Shown: piece after piece, positions 48,008 through 55,981 of the stretch
How positions within the stretch are numbered: position 1 is the stretch's first letter
Layout: each line of letters begins with the position of its first letter
Source of the DNA: an uncultured Finegoldia sp.
Lineage (GTDB): Bacteria > Bacillota > Clostridia > Tissierellales > Peptoniphilaceae
Length of the DNA stretch: 64,000 nt
Reading direction: 5' to 3'
Assembly: GCF_947252345.1 (NCBI RefSeq)
Contig: NZ_CAMXVC010000003.1
Span: forward strand, 1 to 64,000
Made by a program: the position numbers and the translations under genes
The notes under the pieces: model-generated
What the model was told of the DNA's origin: nothing
Seen by the model: the letters and a program-made list of their open reading frames with translations, nothing else
Database searches by the model: none

Positions 48008-51000
48008 TTAATTTTTGATTTTTTCTTTTGCTTGTGAAAGCATAAGTTTGATTCTGTTTATTTGATTAACCTCGCTTGCTCCTGGGTCATAATCAATCGG
48101 AATAATATTTGACTGTGGGTACAATTGTCTTATCCTTTTTATTACACCTTTACCTGTGATGTGGTTTGGAAGACAACCAAATGGTTGAATGCAGACAATA
48201 TTGTTGGCGTTGATGTGGATTAATTCAATCATTTCAGCAGTCAACAGCCACCCTTCTCCGTATTGATTTCCGAGTGATACAATTTCTTGTGCGTAATCTT
48301 CGAGTTGTTGAATTGTAAGTGGATGAGTGAATTTTGATTGTTTTAATCTACTTCTAATGTATTTTCTGTAGTGTTCTATGAATTTCACTCCCATATTGCA
48401 CATAAATCCTGTGAATTTTGACTTCGACAAGAAATTTCCCTTGTGATATTCATTTCTGAGACAATACAACACAAAGTCTATCAAATCTGGCATAACAACT
48501 TCGCATCCTTCTTTTTCCAAGAGAATTTGTAAATTATTGTTAGCTTGAGGTAAATATTTTACTAAAATTTCTCCTACTATTCCAACTTTTGGTTTATTTG
48601 TATCGTCAAGTTCGATTTTAGAAAAATCATCAATGATTTCGTCGACAGTTTTTTTGAAAAATTTATTACTCGATTTCAGAACTCTTTTTTTGCATTCTTT
48701 AATCCATTTGGATTTCAAAATATCTGTTTGTTTTTCTTTTTCGTAAGCTCTTGTGTAATTTGACAATCGCATTATCAAATCCCCATACAAAATAGCCACT
48801 ATCAATTTTTGAAAAACTAAAGGAGATATTTTGAATCCTTCGTTTTTTTCGATTTTTTGCCAGGAAAGTGCTATTACCGGAATTTTTTCATATCCCGCTT
48901 CTTTCAAAGCTTTTCTTATAAATCCAACGTAGTTACTGGCTCTGCACGCTCCTCCAGTTTGAGTCATTAGTAGAGCTAATTTATCAGTGTCGTATCTTCC
49001 AGAATTTATAGCTTCCATCATTTGTCCAACAACTGTGATTGATGGATAACACGCATCGTTGTTTACATATTTTAGTCCCTCGTCTATTACTTTTGAATTT
49101 ACATCTTTCAAAAATTCAATTTTATATCCGCTGTTTTTTAGAAGTGACTCCATAATTTCGAAATGATCGGGTGCCATTTGTGGTGCTAAAATCGTGTACG
49201 TCTCCTTCATTTTCTCCGTGAACTCTACTTTTTCAACGTGATATGATTGTTTGACATTAGCTACGAATTTTTGTTTTTCCAACGCTTCTATCAAAGAGCG
49301 TATTCTTATTTTTACAGCTCCCAAGTTGCTTATCTCGTCAATTTTTAATACAGTGTATATTTTACCCTTCGCCGATAAAATTTCGTTGACCTGGTCAGTT
49401 GTAACGGCATCTATACCGCATCCAAACGAATTTAGTTGCACCATTTCTAAATCCTTGTTGTTTCCCACAATTTCAGCAGCTCTGTAAAGTCTCGAGTGGT
49501 AAACCCACTGATCCAACACTCTCAAATCGCTGTCCACATCATCGTCATAATCAATTATTGAATCTTCTGACAAAACGGCTAGTCCAAGTGATGTTATCAG
49601 TTCTGGTATTCCGTGGTTTATTTCAGAGTCAATATGGTAAGGTCTACCTGCAAGAACAATCGCCTTTTTTTTCATTTCTCTCAGTTTCACTAGAGCTTTT
49701 TTGCCTTCGATTTTTACATCTCTTCTGTATTTTTCGAGTTCGTCCCAAGCTCTGTCAACACTGTTAGATATTTCCTTGTCTGCTATTTTCAATTCTTTTA
49801 ATTCTTCTATTAGTCTTTTTTTCAATTTGTCCTTATCTTGGAAAGAAATGAAAGGATTGAAGTATTTTACATTTTTGATTTTATCGACGTTGTTTTTTAT
49901 CACCTCGGGATATCCCGTAACCACAGGACAATTGATGTGATTATTGGCCTTGTCGTACTCTTTTTTTTCGTAAAAAACCGATGGATAAAATATAATATCT
50001 ACGTTTTTTTCAAGTAAATCTTCGATGTGTCCATGAACTAATTTCGCAGGATAGCAACAAGTTTCGCTTGTTATAGTTGAGATTCCCTTTTCGTAGATTT
50101 TCCTGGATGATTTCGATGACAACACAACTCTGTATCCTAAATTAGTGAAGAAAGTGTGCCAGAAAGGATAATTTTCATACATATTCAAGACTCTGGCAAT
50201 GCCAACTGTCGCTTTTGATTTTTCTTTTGGCAAACTTGTGTACCTGAATAATCTCATGTTTTTGTAATCGTACAAATTTGGTAATTTGTCTTTTTTGTCG
50301 AGAATAATTCCAGCTCCACGTTCACATCTATTTCCTGTCACGAAATTTTTTCCGTTTGCAAATTTGTTTATGGTCAATTTGCAATGGTTCGAGCAGTATT
50401 TACACTCTGATTGCTCTTGTGTGTAATCAAATTTTTCAAGTTCATCTTGTGACAAAATCGTAGAATATCCCGTCGATTTTTCCTTTGATAAAAGTGCCAT
50501 TCCCATAGCTCCCATAAGTCCAGATATATTAGGCCTTGTTGGAACTTTCCCTGTTATTTTTTCGAATGCTCGTAATATCGCATCTCCATAGAATGTTCCA
50601 CCTTGAACGACTATATGTTCTCCTAATTTTGATGGATCTCTTAGCTTGATTACTTTTTGAATGGCATTTTTGATTACTGAATAGCAAAGCCCTGCTGCTA
50701 TATCACTTACGCTAGCGCCTTCTTTTTGCGCTTGTTTTACCTTTGAGTTCATAAAAACAGTGCATCTTGACCCTAAATCAACCGGATTTTCTGATTCGAG
50801 AGCTTTTTGTTGAAATTCTTGTACGCTTAGGTTCAGACTGTGGGCAAATGTCTCGATAAACGAACCGCAACCAGAAGAACACGCTTCGTTTAATTGAATA
50901 GAGTCAATTATTCCATCTTTTACGTGCATTGCTTTCATATCCTGTCCGCCTATATCCAAAACGAAATCAACTTTCGGGTCAAAATATCTCGCAGCAGTCA

Positions 51001-52213
51001 AGTGTGCTATTGTTTCAACCTCTCCGAAATCGACCGACAATGCTTGTTTGATAAAATCCTCACCATAGCCAGTTATTCCTGTGCCTGCAATTTTTTGATT
51101 TTTGTTCAATTTTGAATAAATCACAGATATTTGTTCTTTTACTAAATCCAGTGGATTACCTTGATTATTCGCATAAAAATCATAAACAATATTACAATCT
51201 TCATCAATCACTACAATTTTACTAGTTGTTGAACCCGCATCAATGCCAATGTATAAGTTTCCCTGAACTTCGTCAATATTTTTGAATTTCACGTTTGATT
51301 TTTTATGATTTATGTAAAACTGTGATTTTTCTTCATCATTTTTAAATAAAGCTTCAAGGTTTAATTCTTCCGATGATTCTAGTTTTTTCTCGTAATGTCT
51401 GTTTAACAAATCTTCGTACTTCACTAATTTGCCATCCATTGATGATATTGCAGCTCCCAACGCTACAAAAACTTGTGCATTTTCAGGGCTGTAAAATGTA
51501 TTTACTCCGTCATCTAATGTAGTGACAAATCTATTTCTCAATTCAGATAAAAAATAAAGAGGTCCTCCCAAAAAAACAATATTTCCCTGAATAGGTCTTC
51601 CACAAGCGAGATTCGAAATTGTTTGGTTCACAACGGATTGAAACACGCTAACCGCCATATCTTCCTTTGTTGCCCCTTGATTTATAAGAGCTTGTATATC
51701 AGTCTTGGCATATACTCCACATCTACTTGCGATTGAAAAAATTTTTTTGTGATTTTTTGAAAGCTCATTCAAACCCGCCGCATCTGTTTTCAACAAAGAG
51801 GCCATTTGGTCGATGAATGCTCCCGTTCCTCCTGCACAGATGGAGTTCATACGCTGTTCTACATTTCCTTTTAAGTATGTTATTTTACTGTCTTCGCCGC
51901 CAAGTTCAATCGCTACATCAGCATTGGGGATATATTTTTTTATAGCAGTCGTGCCGGCTACCACTTCTTGAATAAATTCTATATTTAAATTATCCTCAAC
52001 ATACATTCCACCACTTCCAGTAACCATAATAGTGCAGTCACTGTTTTTAAATTCAGGATGACTTTCGTATGCTTTTTTGAGAACATTTTTGGTAGTTTCT
52101 TCGATATCAGAACGATGCCTTGTATATTCTTGGTACAAAATATTAAAATCTTTATCTATTATTACAAGCTTGACTGTAGTAGAACCTACATCCAATCCCA
52201 TGTGGATTTTCAT
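48008..52213 (-). CDS. Giant 2-hydroxyacyl-CoA dehydratase activase-like protein
   Basis: 1401 residues. Two successive BadF/HgdC-type ATPase domains (DVGSTTVKLVIID near residue 7 and GIDAGSTTSKIVVID near 323). Each has its Fe-S cysteine region (NSICAGGTGAF; ACSSGCGSF). A DUF2229-type segment with CKYCSNHC near 607-614 and a C-terminal HgdB-like part follow. Activases of this class use ATP to push an electron to very low potential for dehydratases or related reductases. Such giant fusions are widespread in anaerobes, but their substrate is unknown. No dehydratase subunits are next to it. Confidence 0.85.
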   Translation of the reverse strand: MKIHMGLDVGSTTVKLVIIDKDFNILYQEYTRHRSDIEETTKNVLKKAYESHPEFKNSDCTIMVTGSGGMYVEDNLNIEFIQEVVAGTTAIKKYIPNADVAIELGGEDSKITYLKGNVEQRMNSICAGGTGAFIDQMASLLKTDAAGLNELSKNHKKIFSIASRCGVYAKTDIQALINQGATKEDMAVSVFQSVVNQTISNLACGRPIQGNIVFLGGPLYFLSELRNRFVTTLDDGVNTFYSPENAQVFVALGAAISSMDGKLVKYEDLLNRHYEKKLESSEELNLEALFKNDEEKSQFYINHKKSNVKFKNIDEVQGNLYIGIDAGSTTSKIVVIDEDCNIVYDFYANNQGNPLDLVKEQISVIYSKLNKNQKIAGTGITGYGEDFIKQALSVDFGEVETIAHLTAARYFDPKVDFVLDIGGQDMKAMHVKDGIIDSIQLNEACSSGCGSFIETFAHSLNLSVQEFQQKALESENPVDLGSRCTVFMNSKVKQAQKEGASVSDIAAGLCYSVIKNAIQKVIKLRDPSKLGEHIVVQGGTFYGDAILRAFEKITGKVPTRPNISGLMGAMGMALLSKEKSTGYSTILSQDELEKFDYTQEQSECKYCSNHCKLTINKFANGKNFVTGNRCERGAGIILDKKDKLPNLYDYKNMRLFRYTSLPKEKSKATVGIARVLNMYENYPFWHTFFTNLGYRVVLSSKSSRKIYEKGISTITSETCCYPAKLVHGHIEDLLEKNVDIIFYPSVFYEKKEYDKANNHINCPVVTGYPEVIKNNVDKIKNVKYFNPFISFQDKDKLKKRLIEELKELKIADKEISNSVDRAWDELEKYRRDVKIEGKKALVKLREMKKKAIVLAGRPYHIDSEINHGIPELITSLGLAVLSEDSIIDYDDDVDSDLRVLDQWVYHSRLYRAAEIVGNNKDLEMVQLNSFGCGIDAVTTDQVNEILSAKGKIYTVLKIDEISNLGAVKIRIRSLIEALEKQKFVANVKQSYHVEKVEFTEKMKETYTILAPQMAPDHFEIMESLLKNSGYKIEFLKDVNSKVIDEGLKYVNNDACYPSITVVGQMMEAINSGRYDTDKLALLMTQTGGACRASNYVGFIRKALKEAGYEKIPVIALSWQKIEKNEGFKISPLVFQKLIVAILYGDLIMRLSNYTRAYEKEKQTDILKSKWIKECKKRVLKSSNKFFKKTVDEIIDDFSKIELDDTNKPKVGIVGEILVKYLPQANNNLQILLEKEGCEVVMPDLIDFVLYCLRNEYHKGNFLSKSKFTGFMCNMGVKFIEHYRKYIRSRLKQSKFTHPLTIQQLEDYAQEIVSLGNQYGEGWLLTAEMIELIHINANNIVCIQPFGCLPNHITGKGVIKRIRQLYPQSNIIPIDYDPGASEVNQINRIKLMLSQAKEKIKN

Positions 52214-52245
52214 TGCACTATTCCCTCCAAATTCTATATCTAGTT

Positions 52246-52274
52246 AGTATATTGCAAATTTGAAAAAAGTTCAA
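52246..52274 (-). promoter_or_regulatory. Promoter of the giant activase gene
   Basis: Minus-strand TTGAAC (52269-52274) and TATACT (52246-52251) with a 17-base spacer, ending 33 bases before the start codon. Confidence 0.75.
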
Positions 52275-52278
52275 CTAA

Positions 52279-53160
52279 TTAGTTATTATATGTTTTAATT
52301 TTTCTATTAATCTGTGAAATAACTTTTAATTTATCACAAGACCATTTAGGAAGATAAAGCTTGGGTTTAAATGCGTCACCTGTCATTCTGTGAACAACAG
52401 TATTTTCGTTTAATATTTTAAAACTGTCGACTACCCAATCAGTGTATTCATCCATCGTCAAAATCTTGAAGGGGTTTTTCTGATAATAATCGTACAATCT
52501 GCAATCTGTTTGTATATATAATGAATGAATTTTAATCCCCCAAATATTATGCCTTTGCGTTTGATATACGCTATTTAAAAAATCCTCCTCTTTTTCAAAC
52601 GGAAGGCCTGCAATAATATGGGAGATAACTTTAATACCATTGTCCATAAGTTTATCCGCCATATCAAAGTACAAATTATTGTCGAATGCTCGATTGATTA
52701 ATTTCACAGTCGACTCTTTTGTGGATTGAAGCCCCATCTCAACCCACACGTCAACTTTTTTATTTAATTCAACCAAAAGTTTTATTTTATCATCGTCTAA
52801 GCAGTCGCATCTTGTAGCGATGTCCAACACCAAAACATTTTCGTTGTCAATCGCGTCGTAATATAATTTTTCTAGTTCATTTACAGGTTTAAATGTGTTG
52901 GTGAACGATTGAAAATACGCAATAAATTTTTCCGCTTTTTTCTTTTCTGAGAGTCTTTTGATTTGCAAATCCACTTGCTCTTTTATTGAATAATCCTTAA
53001 ACGTGAACTCTCCCGAACCACTTTCAGAGCAAAATATACAGCCATTTGATTTCACTCTATTAGGACAACTAAAACCACCGTCCAGCGGCAACTTGTACAA
53101 TTTAGTCTTATATGTTTGTCTTAAATAATCACTCAATCTATTTATCTTTATTTTCTTCAC
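52279..53160 (-). CDS. YhcC-like radical SAM protein (TIGR01212 type)
   Basis: 293 residues from a GTG start at 53158-53160 with a CAGGAGG site. The radical SAM cysteines are in CPNRVKSNGCIFCSES, an unusual CX8CX2C spacing seen in this Elp3-related family. QSFTNTFKPV and EMGLQS are typical. Its substrate is unknown. The start overlaps the tadA 3' end by 23 bases, so it is coupled to tadA, hinting at an RNA target (inference). Confidence 0.86.
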   Translation of the reverse strand: MKKIKINRLSDYLRQTYKTKLYKLPLDGGFSCPNRVKSNGCIFCSESGSGEFTFKDYSIKEQVDLQIKRLSEKKKAEKFIAYFQSFTNTFKPVNELEKLYYDAIDNENVLVLDIATRCDCLDDDKIKLLVELNKKVDVWVEMGLQSTKESTVKLINRAFDNNLYFDMADKLMDNGIKVISHIIAGLPFEKEEDFLNSVYQTQRHNIWGIKIHSLYIQTDCRLYDYYQKNPFKILTMDEYTDWVVDSFKILNENTVVHRMTGDAFKPKLYLPKWSCDKLKVISQINRKIKTYNN

Positions 53161-53608
53161 GAATCCTCCTGAAAAAACTCTGCAACAAATCCAAACATTC
53201 ATCCTGCATAATGCTTTCAACTTCTATCTTGTGATTGAGCCCTTCGTAATTGTTAAGTGACATTAACGACCCGCAAGCCCCTCTTTTTTTATCATAAGAG
53301 CCAAATACTATCCTGGAAATTCTACTGTAAACCAACGCCCCCGTGCACATCACGCAAGGCTCCAACGTCACATACATCGTGCAACCATCTAATCTGAAAT
53401 TTTTAATCACCTGGGATGCTTCGTTTATAGCTTTGATTTCCGCATGCATCAATGCGTTATTATCTTTTTCAACACTGTTGTAAGCTTTTGCAATAATTTT
53501 TTTATTTTTTACAATGACACATCCAACGGGAACTTCGTTCAAATCATATGCAATTTTTGCCTGATTGATTGCCTCAATCATAAATTTTTCGTCGTCAATA
53601 CTTTTCAT
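53138..53608 (-). CDS. tadA: tRNA-specific adenosine deaminase
   Basis: 156 residues from the ATG at 53608 with AAAGGTG upstream; the open frame extends 22 codons further without a better site. Zinc-deaminase motifs ALMHAEIKAI (catalytic Glu) and LEPCVMCTGAL are present. It converts A34 to inosine in tRNA-Arg(ACG). Coupled to the radical SAM gene. Confidence 0.93.
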   Translation of the reverse strand: MKSIDDEKFMIEAINQAKIAYDLNEVPVGCVIVKNKKIIAKAYNSVEKDNNALMHAEIKAINEASQVIKNFRLDGCTMYVTLEPCVMCTGALVYSRISRIVFGSYDKKRGACGSLMSLNNYEGLNHKIEVESIMQDECLDLLQSFFRRIREENKDK

Positions 53609-53721
53609 AAACAAAACACCTTTCTCTAAAATTATATCAAAAATCATCAATTTATTTAAATTTGAACGCGCCATTTTTTTGTGATATTCTTTATATATAA
53701 AGTGATATTCAAGGAGGACTT

Positions 53722-54828
53722 ATGTCAGAATCAAAATTTGAAGAGTTTCCATACGGAGAACTAGGAATTATAGCTATGAAAAACATTGAAGGTTTGGCAA
53801 AAGAAGTTGATGAACTTTTAATGAAAAAAAACGGTGCAACAAGAAGTTATTTATTGAAAATAACTGAATCGAGATTCAGCAATGGTGAAGGTAAAGTTAC
53901 AATCGACGAATCTGTAAGAGGTCGAGATGTTCTTATAATATCAGACGTCGGAAATTACGGAATGAAATACAATATGTTTGGCGAACAAACCATAATAAGT
54001 CCAGATGAACATTTCCAAGACATAAAAAGAGTTATCTCAGCAATAAACGGAAAAGCTTCCCGTATCAATGTTATGATGCCTCTTTTGTATTCGTCACGTC
54101 AACACAGACGTAAATCGAGAGAATCCCTAGACTGTGCTATGGCACTTCAAGAATTAGAATCGATGGGAGTAGATGGAATCTACACATTTGACGTTCATGA
54201 CCCTAACGTACAAAACGCCATTCCACTAATGACATTTGAAAACATTTATCCAACAGCTGAAATAGTAACTAAATTCTTGGAAAACGAAAAAATCACTTCT
54301 GAAGAATTAGACAAAAAAGGATTGATAATAATCTCTCCAGACACAGGAGCTATGGATAGAGCAATCTACTATTCAAACATTTTGAAACAAGATATCGGTC
54401 TTTTCTACAAAAGACGTGACTACACAAAAGTAGTTAACGGAAAAAATCCAATAATAGAACACAAATACATCGGACGCGAAGTCGAAGGCAAAGACATCCT
54501 AATAGTAGATGATATGATTGCATCTGGTGGTTCTGTAATTGACATAGCAAAACAATTAAAAGAACAAAAAGCAAACAGAATTTTCTGTGCAGTAAGTTTT
54601 GCGTTGTTCACTGAAGGGGCTTCAAAGTTTGACCAAATGCACAAAGAAGGATACATAGATGCGGTATATTCTACAAACCTAACTTATGTACCTGATGACA
54701 TCAAAAACAAAGACTGGTTCCACGCAGTTGATATGAGCGAACTTATGAGCGAGTTTATTCACCACATCAACAGAGAAGAATCTATTTCTATATTATTGGA
54801 TAAAACAAGGGGAATTAACATTTTATAA
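53722..54828 (+). CDS. prs: Ribose-phosphate pyrophosphokinase-family protein (long form)
   Basis: 368 residues, about 50 more than the usual 315. The PRPP-binding loop DILIVDDMIASGGSVID and the TFDVHDPNVQNA segment (equivalent of the DLHA metal loop) are present. The flexible catalytic-loop signature is partly changed (KRRDYTKV). It makes PRPP from ribose 5-phosphate and ATP. Long clostridial members keep the fold with an N-terminal extension. ATG with AAGGAGG. A divergent or specialised Prs paralogue is possible. Confidence 0.85.
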   Translation: MSESKFEEFPYGELGIIAMKNIEGLAKEVDELLMKKNGATRSYLLKITESRFSNGEGKVTIDESVRGRDVLIISDVGNYGMKYNMFGEQTIISPDEHFQDIKRVISAINGKASRINVMMPLLYSSRQHRRKSRESLDCAMALQELESMGVDGIYTFDVHDPNVQNAIPLMTFENIYPTAEIVTKFLENEKITSEELDKKGLIIISPDTGAMDRAIYYSNILKQDIGLFYKRRDYTKVVNGKNPIIEHKYIGREVEGKDILIVDDMIASGGSVIDIAKQLKEQKANRIFCAVSFALFTEGASKFDQMHKEGYIDAVYSTNLTYVPDDIKNKDWFHAVDMSELMSEFIHHINREESISILLDKTRGINIL

Positions 54829-54849
54829 GTTTTTTAAAAGGAGAATTTT

Positions 54850-55926
54850 ATGAAATCAACTCACGGAGCAAATCTTTTTGAGATTCAAAAAAAATACGGT
54901 TTTAGTATTGATGACATAAAAGATTTTAGTTCAAACGTCAATCCATTGGGTCCAAGCCCAAAAGCAATGAAAAAGCTTACTCAAAATTTGAACAAAGTCG
55001 GAGTGTATCCTGACCCAAACTACGATGATTTACTTTCATCAATCGAAAAATACACTCATATTTCCAGAGACAACATAATACTAACATCTGGAACTACTAA
55101 TTTGATTTCATCATTCATATCCTTGATAAATCCTAAAAATGCACTAATATTTAACCCAAGTTACTCAGAATACGAAAACGAACTAAAAAAAATAAACGCA
55201 AATATAATCTCTTATGATTTGAACAAAAACGATGATTTTTCGATAAATTCAGAAAAATTAATCAATTTAATTAAAGAAAACAATGTGGAACTAGTTGTGC
55301 TCACAAATCCTAATAACCCAACTGGATTCGCACTCAACAACAGAGAAATAGAGCGTATAATAAATTCGTGTGATTGTTATTTTATGATTGATGAAACTTA
55401 CGTTGAATTTTCAGATGTCTCCACTTATTCCTCTATAGAATTGACTAAAAAATTTGACAATTTGTTGGTTCTGCGCTCCACATCAAAGTTTTTTGCCGCA
55501 GCGGGAATTAGGCTTGGGTATGGAATAATCGGCAACAAAAACCTATATGATGAGATTACAAAAAACACAAATTTGTGGAATATAAATATATTTGCGGAAA
55601 TTCTCGGAACAGAGATGTTCACCGATACGACCTATCACAAAAAAGTGTTCGAATATATCAATAAAGAAAAAAACAAAATGATCTCTTATTTGAGTAAAAT
55701 TGATTGTTTGAAAGTTTACCCATCAGAATCTAATTTTGTATTAGTGGAAATTTTGGACAAAAAAATTACAGCTCACGAATTAAGGGAGAAATTAATCCCT
55801 TATACACTAATTATAAGAGACTGTAGTTCTTTTAATAATTTGAACGAATATTTCTTCAGATTTTGTATCTTAGATGAAAAATCAAACGACAAATTACTGG
55901 AAATTATTCAACAAATTCTGAAATAA
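54850..55926 (+). CDS. Class I/II aminotransferase, CobD/HisC-like
   Basis: 358 residues. PLP enzyme with THGANLFEIQKKYG and DFSSNVNPLGPSP at the N-terminus, features of threonine-phosphate decarboxylase CobD; NPNNPTGF, DETYVEF and the Schiff-base lysine in LRSTSKFFAAAGIRLGY. Either CobD (making aminopropanol phosphate for cobalamin) or a histidinol-phosphate aminotransferase relative. Neither cob nor his genes are near, so the role is open. It follows prs by 21 bases with an AAAAGGAG site, suggesting cotranscription. Confidence 0.8.
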   Translation: MKSTHGANLFEIQKKYGFSIDDIKDFSSNVNPLGPSPKAMKKLTQNLNKVGVYPDPNYDDLLSSIEKYTHISRDNIILTSGTTNLISSFISLINPKNALIFNPSYSEYENELKKINANIISYDLNKNDDFSINSEKLINLIKENNVELVVLTNPNNPTGFALNNREIERIINSCDCYFMIDETYVEFSDVSTYSSIELTKKFDNLLVLRSTSKFFAAAGIRLGYGIIGNKNLYDEITKNTNLWNINIFAEILGTEMFTDTTYHKKVFEYINKEKNKMISYLSKIDCLKVYPSESNFVLVEILDKKITAHELREKLIPYTLIIRDCSSFNNLNEYFFRFCILDEKSNDKLLEIIQQILK

Positions 55927-55940
55927 ATACTGAAATATTA

Positions 55941-55969
55941 AAATCCCAGATTTTTTAAATCTGGGATTT
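55941..55969. terminator. Bidirectional terminator between the aminotransferase and fdhF
   Basis: A 13-bp perfect stem (55941-55953 with 55957-55969) with T-rich exits on both strands, between convergent genes. Confidence 0.9.
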
Positions 55970-55981
55970 TTTGATGTGTGT

